Shown: positions 1-9,982, counted from the first letter of the stretch. The stretch is DNA of 64,000 nucleotides from Coraliomargarita algicola (GCF_033878955.1 NZ_CP138858.1:5173001-5237000), one strand, 5' to 3'. Made by a program: numbers and translations. The notes: generated by a model from the letters alone, not told the origin.

Positions 1-2
1 AC

Positions 3-599
3 TACGCTGAGCAGCACCCTGATATCACCTTGGCTGCCTGTTGGGCGCACACCTTTCGAAGGTTCCGTGATGCACTTGAGCACGAACCCGCACATGCCAA
101 GAGCATGATGAAACTCATTAGTAAACTCTACAAACTCGAAGAGAAATGGGATCTAGGCGATGTAAGCCCGAGTAAACGCAAGCTCCTCAGGCAGACCGAA
201 TCGATCCCAATTGCGAAGGAGATCAAGAACAAGCTCGATGGCTATGCAGTCGACATGACCATCCCCAAAAATGACTTCAGAGTTGCCCTGAATTATACCG
301 CCAATCAATGGCCAGAACTATTAGAATGCCTGAAGCATGGTCACACACGATTGGATACAAATTTACTAGAGAGTAAGTTCAGACCTACAAAAATTGGAGC
401 TAAGAACTGGATGTTCATTGGACATCCAGACGCAGGACAGAAAAGCGCCGTCATTTACTCTCTACTACAAACCTGTACCATCCACAACATCAACCCATAC
501 GATTATCTCACTGACGTATTGGCAAAATTGATCCCTCACGATGGCCGTCCTCCTGAGACGATCTTAGAACAGCTGCTACCTCAGAACTGGAGCAACTAG
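3..599 (+). CDS. IS66-family transposase, C-terminal part (gene starts before window)
   Basis: The reading frame is open from base 3 with no stop, so the true start is off the left edge; the first in-window start-like codon (TTG at 30) lies mid-domain. The protein reads through the last third of an IS66 DDE transposase: a zinc/RNase H-like stretch beginning at CWAHTFRR, the segment LDTNLLESKFRP around the catalytic glutamate region, and the KNWMFIGHPDAG motif followed by the IS66 C-terminal domain with YDYLTDVLAKLIP. It mobilises the element by DNA cleavage and strand transfer. The frame ends normally at 599, so this end at least is not truncated. Confidence 0.85.
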   Translation, partial: YAEQHPDITLAACWAHTFRRFRDALEHEPAHAKSMMKLISKLYKLEEKWDLGDVSPSKRKLLRQTESIPIAKEIKNKLDGYAVDMTIPKNDFRVALNYTANQWPELLECLKHGHTRLDTNLLESKFRPTKIGAKNWMFIGHPDAGQKSAVIYSLLQTCTIHNINPYDYLTDVLAKLIPHDGRPPETILEQLLPQNWSN

Positions 600-881
600 C
601 GCAAGCTAAAAGATCGAGGTCAATGTTCGGACGATAACTTAAAAGCTTTAATCGAGTGCTTTCTAAATGTCGCGGCAATTGATATTCCGCCCCTTTTTGC
701 TGTCCAAGGTTCAGGTGCAGTTCTCTGGGCCGATTGATCATTCAAATCCTAAAGGCTTTGCCTTTGTTTCCCCAGAAATGCAATCAGCGGGCAGTAAAAA
801 AATATATTTGGTGCGATCATTCACCCATTCCAGCGATATGCAGATCGGTTGAAATCGTTTATACTATTGGTCGATCATCAA
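600..881. other. Non-coding stretch after IS66; possible IS right end
   Basis: No credible gene is seen. The segment at about 615-637, read on the minus strand, begins GTTATCGTCCG and could be the right inverted repeat of the IS66 element, but the left end is outside the window so this cannot be compared. The rest would be the upstream region of the GH97 gene; no clear promoter is visible. Confidence 0.3.
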
Positions 882-2861
882 ATGAAACTAAGAAAAATTA
901 TAGTCTCAATACTACTTGCAAGTGGAGTCATGCACTTTGTTGCGCAAGCCTCGGGAATCTCTTCGCCAGATCGGAGTATTACGCTTCGCGCGAAGGCGAC
1001 GGATGGGAAGTTATTCTATTCGGTGATATTCGATGGTAAGCCGATCATCAATGACTCGCGCCTTGGGGTCGAGCTACGTGGCGGTGCCTTCGCTGGTGAT
1101 TTAGTGGTCACTGGATCTGAGACGACAAGTTTCGATGAAACGTGGAAGCCTGTCTCGGGAGACTTTAGTGAATACCGCAATCATTACAACGAGTTGACGA
1201 TCAACCTCGAAGAGGCAGTTGCGCCACAACGTAAGATGCAGGTGATTCTTCGGGCGTATGATGACGGAGTTGCCTTTCGTTATGTGTTTCCAGAGCAGCC
1301 TAGCTTGAAAACGGTCGACTTCCTCAACGAGTATTCCGCGGTTTCGATTCAATCTGAAAATCCTGTGGCATGGTATGCTGCCTCTTCGACGGGCATTTCT
1401 GGGCCGAGTCAGTTCGACGCGATCCAGGGAAATTGTCGCACTCCGTTTACCATCGAAGTTGCGGACGATTGTTATGTATCGCTCCATGAGGCTGCTGTTG
1501 TGAATTCATCGGATGCAATGCTACGGATCGGGGACGATCAACGCACGCTTACTTATGTTTCGAGTATGAAACGGCCTACTGGGGCAGTGTCTGCATGGCG
1601 CACTGTGAGCATCGCTTCAACTGCGGCTGAATTAGTCGAGTCGTCTTTGATTTTAAATCTTAATGAGCCGAGCAAAGTTGTAGACACTAGTTGGATCAAA
1701 ACCGGGGTGAGTCTATGGGATTGGCGCAATCATGGCGGGGTTGCAGATGATGGGTTTGTCTATGGAATCAATACCGAGAGTTATATCCGTTACATCGATT
1801 TCGCGCATGAGAATGGTTTGCCGTTCGTAATCATCGATGCCGAGTGGTATGGGCCAGAGCGCGATGTTGAGTCAGATCCCACGACCTACGAACATGAGAT
1901 TGATATGCTTCAAATTTGTGCCCACGCGAAGAAAAAAGGCGTCGGCATTTGGCTCTATATCAATGATAAAGCTTTGAAGCACTTTGATCTAGATAAGACG
2001 CTTTCCACTTATCAAGACTGGGGCGTTGTTGGTATTAAACACGGATTTTTAGGTGGTGGGAATCAGGTAAAAAACGAGTTCAGTATTAAGGTGCTGGAAA
2101 AGTGCGCAGAGTATCAGATCATGTATAACTTACATGAGCCGAATAAGCCGACCGGAGTGCGTCGCACCTATCCGCATTATATATCACGTGAGTATGTAAA
2201 CAGCATGCTAGATTCCGCGAAGCGCCCGTCGGCTACGCCTGCTGAGATCTGCACCTTTCCCGTGGTGCACAATCTCGCGGGACCAGTGGATCGTAGTTGC
2301 GGCCTGTTTGACATGGATGATTCGATCGCACGCTCAAAGGTGCATAAGCAAATTCCGAGCACCGTGGTGTCGCAGGCGGCGCAGTGTCTTATTTTCCCAA
2401 GTGGCATTTTGACACTACCAGACATGCCGGATGCGTATAAGCGTAAGATGGACTTATTTGAATTCATCAAACAGTTGCCGATGACTTGGGATGAGACGCG
2501 CGCTCTGAATCTTGAAATCGGTAAGTTCGTCACGATCGCACGTCGTTCGGGGAATGAGTGGATGGTGGCCTCAGTGGCAGATGAATCGGGGCGTTCATTT
2601 GAACTCGCACTTGATTTCTTGGAGGCAGGAGTGACTTACGATGTGACTCTATATGAAGACACCGATGAGAGTCATTATCAATATGCCGGAGGGCAGAATC
2701 GCGCCGAGGCAAGGAAGCTGGGAGTGAAATTTGTGCCTACTCCGACGAAACGTGAACTCTATCAGGTTCGCAAAGAACAGCTAAAAAAGGGCGATATCAT
2801 TGATGTGAAGATCGCACCTGGTGGTGGGCATTGCCTATGGATTCGTCCATCGAAGTCTTAG
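882..2861 (+). CDS. GH97 family glycoside hydrolase (alpha-glucosidase/galactosidase type), exported
   Basis: About 660 residues, the usual GH97 length. I start at ATG 882 because MKLRKIIVSILLASG gives a clean signal peptide ending near AQASG; the upstream TTG at 849 only adds an untypical extension. Family signatures in order: N-terminal beta-sandwich, (beta/alpha)8 segment with IIDAEWYG, IKHGFLGGG, NLHEPNKPTGVRRTYP, a PVVHNLAGPVDRS segment, then WDETRALNLEIG and a C-terminal beta domain. The position of the nucleophile Asp of retaining GH97 enzymes (IKxDF) is Gly388 here, while Glu419 (in NLHE) is kept and the residue matching the second base of inverting SusB is Asp477. This suggests an inverting, SusB-like enzyme. 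It is followed 33 bp later by two sulfatases and probably acts on the same glycan in the periplasm. Confidence 0.85.
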   Translation: MKLRKIIVSILLASGVMHFVAQASGISSPDRSITLRAKATDGKLFYSVIFDGKPIINDSRLGVELRGGAFAGDLVVTGSETTSFDETWKPVSGDFSEYRNHYNELTINLEEAVAPQRKMQVILRAYDDGVAFRYVFPEQPSLKTVDFLNEYSAVSIQSENPVAWYAASSTGISGPSQFDAIQGNCRTPFTIEVADDCYVSLHEAAVVNSSDAMLRIGDDQRTLTYVSSMKRPTGAVSAWRTVSIASTAAELVESSLILNLNEPSKVVDTSWIKTGVSLWDWRNHGGVADDGFVYGINTESYIRYIDFAHENGLPFVIIDAEWYGPERDVESDPTTYEHEIDMLQICAHAKKKGVGIWLYINDKALKHFDLDKTLSTYQDWGVVGIKHGFLGGGNQVKNEFSIKVLEKCAEYQIMYNLHEPNKPTGVRRTYPHYISREYVNSMLDSAKRPSATPAEICTFPVVHNLAGPVDRSCGLFDMDDSIARSKVHKQIPSTVVSQAAQCLIFPSGILTLPDMPDAYKRKMDLFEFIKQLPMTWDETRALNLEIGKFVTIARRSGNEWMVASVADESGRSFELALDFLEAGVTYDVTLYEDTDESHYQYAGGQNRAEARKLGVKFVPTPTKRELYQVRKEQLKKGDIIDVKIAPGGGHCLWIRPSKS

Positions 2862-2894
2862 TCGGTGAACACCTTTTATTAACAGATTTAGATT

Positions 2895-4289
2895 ATGATA
2901 TATTACTTCGCTCTTTTGGTTTTTGCATTCGCTGCTTGCACGCCAGTGTTCATGCATGGCGCGGAGAAGCCGAATAGCGTTTTCATTATGGTCGATGACC
3001 TGGGGCCAGGTTGGGTGGATTTCGATGGCAGTGATCCAACAATTAATACGCCGAATTTGGAGCGCATGGCGGATGCCGGCATGGTCTTTACCCGTGCTTA
3101 CGCCGCCGCGTCGGTGTGCTCGCCCACGCGTGCTGCTTGTATCACTGGCATGTCACCAGCTCAAATCGGTTTGACCACACACATTCCTGGAGCGCCAGGA
3201 CGGCGACACTCTGCAGTGCCAGGCGGCCCCTCGGATGCGCCATCGATTAATCAGTTGCCGCTTGAATTGCCGAGCTATGCGCGTGAGCTCAAGAAGCTCG
3301 GTTATGCGACGGCCTTTATTGGAAAGTGGCACTTGGCGGGCGAAGGCTCGATGAGGACGAAAGATGGCATCGTCGACAGCCAGTATCACCCAGAGCACTA
3401 CGGGTTTGATAGTAACCTTGGTGGCTGTGCGTATGGTCAACCCAAGTCGTGGTTCGATCCGTTCAAGAATGGCACCCTTGAAAATCGTGAAGAAGGTCAA
3501 TACCTGACAGATCGTTTGGCCGAAGAGGCCGTGGCATTTATTCAGGCGAACAAAGATCAGCCCTTTCATCTTACACTCTGGCCGTATAATGTGCACAAGC
3601 CTTTTAGGGCTCCCAAAGATTTATACAAAAATAACGGGAACGATCATTATCGCGCCATGCTGGAAAGTATGGACAATGCCATTGGTCGCGTGCTCGATAC
3701 GCTCGAAGCGGCAGGGGTGAGTGAAAACACTTTAGTTGTTTTTTATTCTGACAACGGTGGAGATAAGGCGACTGAGTGGCTTTCGGAAAAGAAGGGTTCG
3801 CTGCTTGAAGGCGGCCTGCGGGTGCCGATGGTCGTGACATGGCCAGCAGTGATTCGAGGTGGAACCAGCACGGCAGAGCCAATCACGAGTATGGATTTTT
3901 TCCCGACATTTGTGCACATGTCAGGTGGCAGCACAGACGAGATCAAAGAGTTGGAGGGGATGGATTTAATGCCACTATTCAAAGGGGCAGACCAGCTCGA
4001 CCGTGAATCGCTTTACTGGCATTATCCGCACAACCGAAACGGGGTGAAATACAGTATGGGAGGTGTGGTGCTTTCTCGCGATTGGAAGTTCTACAATGGC
4101 TACGGTGTGCAGCCCGATGTGTTGTTTAACCTAAAGGAAGATCCGATGGAACAAACCAATGTTATCTCCAGCCATCCTGAAATGGCTGATCGTATGTTGA
4201 AGGAGCACGAAGCGTGGCTAGCGAGTGTCAAGGCGGCTGAGCCTGACTATTCCACAGATACTGCAATGATCCCAGCGAAGCAGCGTTAA
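2895..4289 (+). CDS. S1 family sulfatase (formylglycine-dependent)
   Basis: 464 residues, normal for an S1 exo-sulfatase. An N-terminal hydrophobic segment (residues 1-22, ending HGAEK) is a signal peptide; a cysteine in FAAC could also be a weak lipobox. Metal-binding MVDDLG at about 32-37 is followed by the formylglycine motif C75-S-P-T-R79, the cysteine being converted by a formylglycine-generating enzyme not encoded here. GKWHLAGEG and YSDNGGDKA supply sulfate/metal-binding residues. It hydrolyses sulfate esters on carbohydrate. It lies between GH97 and a second sulfatase, 6 bp upstream of the latter, consistent with one transcript. Confidence 0.93.
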   Translation: MIYYFALLVFAFAACTPVFMHGAEKPNSVFIMVDDLGPGWVDFDGSDPTINTPNLERMADAGMVFTRAYAAASVCSPTRAACITGMSPAQIGLTTHIPGAPGRRHSAVPGGPSDAPSINQLPLELPSYARELKKLGYATAFIGKWHLAGEGSMRTKDGIVDSQYHPEHYGFDSNLGGCAYGQPKSWFDPFKNGTLENREEGQYLTDRLAEEAVAFIQANKDQPFHLTLWPYNVHKPFRAPKDLYKNNGNDHYRAMLESMDNAIGRVLDTLEAAGVSENTLVVFYSDNGGDKATEWLSEKKGSLLEGGLRVPMVVTWPAVIRGGTSTAEPITSMDFFPTFVHMSGGSTDEIKELEGMDLMPLFKGADQLDRESLYWHYPHNRNGVKYSMGGVVLSRDWKFYNGYGVQPDVLFNLKEDPMEQTNVISSHPEMADRMLKEHEAWLASVKAAEPDYSTDTAMIPAKQR

Positions 4290-4295
4290 ACAAGT

Positions 4296-5717
4296 ATGAA
4301 AGCATTGATACAACAAGCAGCCAATTTAGCGATAATCTTTTGTGCGATTACGGCATTACCTGCGTCGGAAGTTCGCTCCCCGAATGTTCTTTGGATCTAT
4401 GCGGAAGACCAGAGCCCGTTGCTGAGTTGCTATGGGGTCGGCGTGAATGTGACACCAGTAATAGATCAACTTGCGGCGGATGGGGTGCGGTTTGCGAATG
4501 CCTTTATGCCGGCGCCTGTTTGCTCCGCGACACGATCCGGTTTGATGGTGGGTGCGATGCCGACGACTTTCGGACTGCACAATCATCGCAGCTCACGGAC
4601 TGCGGATAGTATGATTCCGCTGCCAGCGGAGGTGAAGACCGTGCCGGAGCTTTTTAAGCAGGCGGGCTACTATACATTCAATGTTGGTAAAGATGATTAC
4701 AACTTTGAATACGATCGAGAGGCGTTATATGACGGGCCTTACAGTCTAAGATTTTGGCAAGGTCATAAAGGGGCTGCAATTGACTGGAATGCACGTAGGG
4801 GGGATCAGCCTTTCTTTGGTCAAATCCAGCTGGCAGGGGGCAAACATGGTGGTAAGATTGAGCCAATCGATTTGTCGATGGTGGAGCTGCCGCCATATTA
4901 TCCAGAGCACCCCGTCATCCGGAAAGGGTGGGCGCGCCATTACGATACTGCGCGTATTATGGATCGCGAAGTCGGTGAGATTATCGCGCGTTTGAAAAAG
5001 GATGGGCTGCTCGAGAATACCATTGTCTTCGTTTTCTCGGATCACGGTTTCAATAACGGACTACGAGATAAGCAATTCTGTTACGATGGTGGCCTCCATG
5101 TGCCATTGATCGTGACATGGTATGGTAATCCGGAAGCTCTTCGCTCGGGTGATGCTCGCTTAGATCTTGTTAATGGAATTGATATTAGCGCGACCTCATT
5201 GGCATTGGCGGGCTTGCCGATTCCTGAATACATGGAAGGGGAAAACCTGTTTGATCCTGAGTATCACCGCGACTTCGTGATCGGCGTGCGTGACCGCTGT
5301 GACTTTACGATTGATCGTATACGGACGGTGCGCACCGAGCGTTTTCGTTATGTTCGAAATTTCATGACGGACCGTCCTTATATGCAACCGCAGTATCGAG
5401 ACGGAAAGTCTTATACCAAGGTGCTGAAACAATTGTATGCCGAAGGGAAGATGAACGAGCAGCAGGCTTGGTTTTTTGCAGAAGAGCGCCCCGAGCATGA
5501 ATTCTACGATCTGGAAAAAGATCCGCACCAGACTGTGAATGTTGCGGCGAATGCTGATTACGCAGATGAACTTAAGCGTCATCAGCAGATTCTCAATGAT
5601 TGGATCATCAAGACGGATGATAAAGGCCAATATTCAGAAGGTCAGGCATCACTCACCGCCACCAAGAAACGCTGGAAGGAGAAGTGCGTGAATCCAGAGT
5701 ATCAGGACTTGAAATGA
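4296..5717 (+). CDS. S1 family sulfatase, divergent subfamily (CSATR motif)
   Basis: 473 residues with an N-terminal export signal (to about residue 24). The formylglycine motif is C76-S-A-T-R80, the accepted CxAxR variant. The first metal site is AEDQSP instead of the common DD, and the usual GKWH block reads GKDDYNF; both look like features of a subfamily rather than damage because the remainder (VFVFSDHGFNNG, EHEFYDLEKDPHQTVN) is intact. It probably desulfates a different position from its neighbour at 2895. Six bases separate the two genes. Confidence 0.9.
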   Translation: MKALIQQAANLAIIFCAITALPASEVRSPNVLWIYAEDQSPLLSCYGVGVNVTPVIDQLAADGVRFANAFMPAPVCSATRSGLMVGAMPTTFGLHNHRSSRTADSMIPLPAEVKTVPELFKQAGYYTFNVGKDDYNFEYDREALYDGPYSLRFWQGHKGAAIDWNARRGDQPFFGQIQLAGGKHGGKIEPIDLSMVELPPYYPEHPVIRKGWARHYDTARIMDREVGEIIARLKKDGLLENTIVFVFSDHGFNNGLRDKQFCYDGGLHVPLIVTWYGNPEALRSGDARLDLVNGIDISATSLALAGLPIPEYMEGENLFDPEYHRDFVIGVRDRCDFTIDRIRTVRTERFRYVRNFMTDRPYMQPQYRDGKSYTKVLKQLYAEGKMNEQQAWFFAEERPEHEFYDLEKDPHQTVNVAANADYADELKRHQQILNDWIIKTDDKGQYSEGQASLTATKKRWKEKCVNPEYQDLK

Positions 5718-5761
5718 TGAACTTATGATCGATCCGCTTATTGGCACATTGCCTCGTTTGA

Positions 5762-7081
5762 ATGAGTATCTCGCCTCCATTTCAGTTTATCCCTCGCTAC
5801 ATTCTTTTATCTTTTATTCTGCTGCGTTCGTTTGGCTACCTACCGGCGCAGGGAATGCAGGACGAATCGATGGCAGGTCGTATCAAGCGAGCTACGACGC
5901 TGATACATTCGCAGCAATTGGTTGAAGCTCGTCCATTGTTGGTGAAGCTGCGCACTGAAGTGGATTCTGGGATGCATGCTAATCTCGACTTTTATATCGC
6001 TCTGTCCTATGTGTTTGAATACTATGAAAACAATAATCAGGCGTTCTTAGAAACTGGTTTAGAGAAATTTCAGGCTTATATTAAAGCCTATCCTGAAGAT
6101 TCCATGGTTCCGCTTGCGCGTTACAACATCGCGGATATTTATGCGATTTCTAAGAAATTCAAAGAGGCGCTACAGTGGTATATTCCACTCTATAAAAGTC
6201 CGCAGGTGGGGGTGGATCGTAAGGAGATTCTCAAGAAAATCGTGCTCATCTATGTGGCCAAGCAAGAGTGGGTGTCAGGGATGCCTTATTTCGAGGCGAG
6301 TGTGCGTTTGGCTGAAAATGGAGCTGAACGCACGACCTATGCGGCTTATTTATTAATTGCGCAAGCCAAGCAGGGTGCGGTGACAGACTCTCGACAGCTT
6401 TTGGAGTTCTTTAAGAGCCCGGCACCAGTGTTTTTTACACCACGTTTCAATGCGGCATTGATGGACGTGGGCGATCAGTTGAAAGAGGAGGGCGACTTGG
6501 CCACTGCGAACTTATTTTATCAATTTGTGCGTTATTATGAGACTCTGGAGATCGGGCTTACGAATCATGTTAGCCATTTAAAACGGCGTGTTGCGCAATA
6601 TGAAGGTAATGTCGTGATGAGGAATTTCTATCTCGATGCGAAGGCAGAGCTAGACAATGCCGTGGCGGATTTGGCTGCGCTAAAAGCGACCACGAACTAT
6701 ACCCCTCTGTTAAATTGGCGTATTGCTGGAGTTTATATGGATATGGGGCGCGATTGGGAGGCATATGGACGCTTCCGTCTGATGGTGGATCAGTATCCGG
6801 ATCATAAATATGCTGAAGAGATCCTGTTCTCGGCATATTCGCTCGGGTATAAATTGGAGCAAAGGGATATCGCCGAAGAGTTATCTAGGCGCTATTTAGG
6901 CAAACAAAGTAACAAGACCTACCGAGCTACAGTTGCCGATGAGATGTCCACTTTGTATCTACAAGAAGAGGAGTATGATAAGCTCTATAAGATGACACAG
7001 ACGTATTTGTCACACTCCGCTGGGGACGCAGCTTCTTCGCACTTATTGTTTAAGCATGGTATGGCGCGTTTTGCGATTTGA
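5762..7081 (+). CDS. Exported TPR protein, N-terminal part of a split gene
   Basis: 439 residues beginning with a signal peptide (RYILLSFILLRSFGYLPAQG) and then degenerate tetratricopeptide-type helical repeats of about 35 residues (for example SMVPLARYNIADIYAISKKF). The frame stops at TGA 7079-7081 in the middle of a repeat, and the +1 frame continues with repeats of the same kind for 600 more residues. Skipping one base at ATT-T-GAG joins them smoothly as ARFAIENKELIEDF. It therefore looks like the first 40% of one protein of about 1035 residues, a scaffold accompanying the ExbB/ExbD operon downstream. Whether the break is an error, a mutation or recoding is open. Confidence 0.75.
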   Translation: MSISPPFQFIPRYILLSFILLRSFGYLPAQGMQDESMAGRIKRATTLIHSQQLVEARPLLVKLRTEVDSGMHANLDFYIALSYVFEYYENNNQAFLETGLEKFQAYIKAYPEDSMVPLARYNIADIYAISKKFKEALQWYIPLYKSPQVGVDRKEILKKIVLIYVAKQEWVSGMPYFEASVRLAENGAERTTYAAYLLIAQAKQGAVTDSRQLLEFFKSPAPVFFTPRFNAALMDVGDQLKEEGDLATANLFYQFVRYYETLEIGLTNHVSHLKRRVAQYEGNVVMRNFYLDAKAELDNAVADLAALKATTNYTPLLNWRIAGVYMDMGRDWEAYGRFRLMVDQYPDHKYAEEILFSAYSLGYKLEQRDIAEELSRRYLGKQSNKTYRATVADEMSTLYLQEEEYDKLYKMTQTYLSHSAGDAASSHLLFKHGMARFAI

Positions 7082-8873
7082 GAATAAAGAGCTGATTGAA
7101 GATTTTCAGACTTTTGACACTAAATACGGTCAGACTCAAAGTGCAGTGGTGATTCGTTACTTTCTAGGACTCGGCTATTTGATTGAAGAGGAGTATCAAA
7201 AAGCATTGGATAACTTCGAGTTTGTCATTGCTGATTCGAATACGCGATTCAAGGCGGATGCGTCCTTTCGTAAGGCCCTCGCAGTCATGGGACTGGATCG
7301 TATTGAGGAAGCGCGCGATTTAGTCACTCAGTTTATTTCCGATTATCCGAACAACCCGTTGCGTGGACAGGCGGAGTTAATTCTTGGTAATCTGGTGGAT
7401 CTGATGGGCAATGCAGATGAAGCGCTGGTGCATTACTATTTGGTGGAGCAACATTCTGATGACTTAGGTTTAATCGCATCTGCGGAATTAAAAGTATCAC
7501 GTATCCTCGTTGATAAGCGTGAAGTGACAACTGCGATTGATCGCTTGAGCGCTTTTATTGAGGCGTATGAAGCATCTGCTGAGACGATTCCAGTGGTGGC
7601 TGCCTTGGCTGCAATTTATTCGGATTCAGGGCAGCCACGGGTTGCTCTATCGATCCTGAAAGATCCGCTGACGCGCTTTTTCACACTAATTGAAGTCGAG
7701 AAGATTGATACACTGTTGGTTGATTATATTAAAAAAGACCGAGCCGTGCGGAAAATGGAGATTGCTACTAAAGCGTTCTTTGAGGCCGTCGCGGATTCGC
7801 CGGTATTGTTTCGTGAACTCATTAATGACCGTGCTAAGCAATATCGTTATTTCAAGAAGCATACTCAGATCGATGCGCTGGTGCGTGAACACTTTGTGGG
7901 TGATGATATTTTTAGAAATGCGGTGAAGGCGTATTTTAAGAAAGAGGATGAGATTGAGGCGGCCATTGCTGCAGCAGAAACAGCTGCAAATACGGAGATT
8001 TCGATTGCGAAGTCCGTTGTGGTTGAAGAGTTGCCTCCCATCATGGAGCTAGAGGTTGTAACAAAGCTACAGGCACGTATCGCTGAGCTGAATGAGAAGA
8101 TCCCTAAGCAAACTGCCGATGAGTGGTTGGGCACTCAGTTGACTGCTGCAAAGTTATCAGGCAATGCAGCTCTCGAATTGCGCATTCTGACAGCTTTAGC
8201 TAAGACTCAAAATCCGGAGGATATTCCGAGTTTTGATACGGCTCTATTTTTTCAAGATCCAGAAATCTGGGAACAGCTAGGGATTGCGGGGAAACTTTGG
8301 ATTATGCGGGAAGTAGCAAAGCAAGATCCCGTTCAAGTTGTGGCAGAGTTGGATCGATCGCGTATTCAATACATGAATACTGATTACGAGTTGGAGATGC
8401 ATAGTTTGCTTGCTAAGACGTATCGGAGAATGGGGAAGCTCGAAGCTTCAGTCGAAGCCTACCGCACGCTGATTAAGCGATTTTCACAAGCCAATGAATC
8501 CGGCGAGGCAATGCTTGAAATTGGACGCATGGAAATTGAGCTAGGGAATTACGAATCCGCTCGTCAACAGTTGGAATTGATTCTGCATCGCAATGATTGG
8601 CGTGGTCAGATGCATGGTGACGCGCTGCTCTGGATTGGGCGCGCGTATGTCGCTGAGGGGAAATATTCTGATGCGCACGGATTCTTCGAACGCATCATCT
8701 TAGGCTATCCAGGGTTTTCGGAACTACTAGCACAGGGATACTATGAAGATATTCAAGTGCTCAAAAAGATGGGGCATGCTGACAGTGTGCAAACTGTCTA
8801 TGAAGCCTTTAAATTAACCCCAGGGCTTGAAAATACCATCGCTGGCGCACTCATCAGAAAGGAATTTGAATAA
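7056..8873 (+). CDS. TPR protein, C-terminal part of the split gene
   Basis: 605 residues in the +1 frame relative to the upstream ORF, overlapping it by 26 bases. ATG 7056 exists, but its first residues (MVWRVLRF) are out of character with the repeats, so independent initiation is less likely than a continuous original gene. It holds many TPR-like helix pairs (AEEILFSAYSLG-like pattern, YQKALDNFEFVIADS, YSDAHGFFERIILGYPG) and a coiled-coil-like alanine/glutamate segment near residues 300-320. There is no signal peptide, which again argues that the export signal belongs to the upstream piece. Its stop overlaps the start of the next gene (TAATG). Confidence 0.7.
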   Translation: MVWRVLRFENKELIEDFQTFDTKYGQTQSAVVIRYFLGLGYLIEEEYQKALDNFEFVIADSNTRFKADASFRKALAVMGLDRIEEARDLVTQFISDYPNNPLRGQAELILGNLVDLMGNADEALVHYYLVEQHSDDLGLIASAELKVSRILVDKREVTTAIDRLSAFIEAYEASAETIPVVAALAAIYSDSGQPRVALSILKDPLTRFFTLIEVEKIDTLLVDYIKKDRAVRKMEIATKAFFEAVADSPVLFRELINDRAKQYRYFKKHTQIDALVREHFVGDDIFRNAVKAYFKKEDEIEAAIAAAETAANTEISIAKSVVVEELPPIMELEVVTKLQARIAELNEKIPKQTADEWLGTQLTAAKLSGNAALELRILTALAKTQNPEDIPSFDTALFFQDPEIWEQLGIAGKLWIMREVAKQDPVQVVAELDRSRIQYMNTDYELEMHSLLAKTYRRMGKLEASVEAYRTLIKRFSQANESGEAMLEIGRMEIELGNYESARQQLELILHRNDWRGQMHGDALLWIGRAYVAEGKYSDAHGFFERIILGYPGFSELLAQGYYEDIQVLKKMGHADSVQTVYEAFKLTPGLENTIAGALIRKEFE

Positions 8874-9982
8874 TGTCTGTGAAGTTACAATTACTCATAG
8901 TGTTGCTTGCGGGAACTGTTGGCCTCCAGCTGACGAATGCGGACACTCAGCCTTACGTCGCACCGGATTTTTCGGATTTAGAGCCTGTGCGCTTAGAGAT
9001 CAGTCAGCAGAATGGTCCGATTAGCGCACGCTTCGTGCATCCAACTAGCGAGGGTGTGGAAATTGAGATGATCGATGGCGAAGGTCGTATCATTTTGAAT
9101 TGGGGGCATATGGATCAATTTACGATTAATGCGCCGATGACGAAGAGCCTAGAGCGTGCACTTGCGCACCCTGTGCCAGCCAAGCGAGTGCAGTTGCTCA
9201 AAGCTGAGATCGTGCCTTTACTACCAATGGCCAGTGTCCGTGAGGGCACTACGAACCTGCATGAGTTGATCAATGCTTATATTAAGGCTGAGATGGAAAT
9301 GGAAAATTGGTTGAGTGCCTATGATATTTCCCAGCAGATGGCACTCGATCTGAGTCCCGCGAGCACGGTTCAGCACTTTTATAAAGTGGCAGAAAATCTA
9401 TTTGTCAGTGGTGAGCGAGAGAAGGCGTTGCATCTCCTTGATCAACTCGTTGCGGCACGCCCTGCAGAGGAATCACGAGAGCAGACTCTGAGTGTGGCTC
9501 AACGTCTATTAGACTTACGCTTGTTCGAGCCATCCTATAGCTTATTTCGCGCTATAGCTGAAGATGCCACTGGCCTACTGGCGAAGCAGGTGTTGCTGCG
9601 TTGCGCATATCTTCGCCTCGAACTAGGTGATTCCGGAGAGGCTGAGCGTTACCTATCCAAGGCGAAAGCCATTGCGGAAGATAATGAGGAAACACTCGGC
9701 GGGTTGCAAGTCGTGCTCGGTGTGCAGGCATTCCAAAAGGGTGACCCTTCGCTCTGTTTAAAGCACCTCGGGATCGGTCTAGCGTATCTTTTGCCAGACA
9801 GTAATTTTAAACAAATCGGACTCTATTTTAATTATCTGAGTTACGAGGATATCAAAGTTGCAGAGACGTCCAATGGCTCGGAGCCGATAGACATTCCCCA
9901 GAATATACTCGATGAGATGCAGCTACTTTTTCCTGATGGCGCTTATACCGCAGCCTTAACCACTCAAACTGACACATTTTAA
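8873..9982 (+). CDS. Exported TPR-like protein of the Exb operon
   Basis: 369 residues with a signal peptide (LQLLIVLLAGTVGLQLTNA). After a short beta-rich N-terminal part, residues 100-330 are alpha-helical repeats (FYKVAENLFVSGEREKALHLLDQL, YLRLELGDSGEAERYLSKA). I do not recognise a named family beyond TPR-like. The start overlaps the stop of the previous gene as TAATG, indicating translational coupling. Its place directly before ExbB suggests a periplasmic partner of the proton channel complex; the role is inferred from position only. Confidence 0.75.
   Translation: MSVKLQLLIVLLAGTVGLQLTNADTQPYVAPDFSDLEPVRLEISQQNGPISARFVHPTSEGVEIEMIDGEGRIILNWGHMDQFTINAPMTKSLERALAHPVPAKRVQLLKAEIVPLLPMASVREGTTNLHELINAYIKAEMEMENWLSAYDISQQMALDLSPASTVQHFYKVAENLFVSGEREKALHLLDQLVAARPAEESREQTLSVAQRLLDLRLFEPSYSLFRAIAEDATGLLAKQVLLRCAYLRLELGDSGEAERYLSKAKAIAEDNEETLGGLQVVLGVQAFQKGDPSLCLKHLGIGLAYLLPDSNFKQIGLYFNYLSYEDIKVAETSNGSEPIDIPQNILDEMQLLFPDGAYTAALTTQTDTF

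Noticed and set aside
667..1039. Two overlapping open frames upstream of and inside the start of the GH97 gene
   Set aside because: They are in other frames over the GH97 leader and have no recognisable content.
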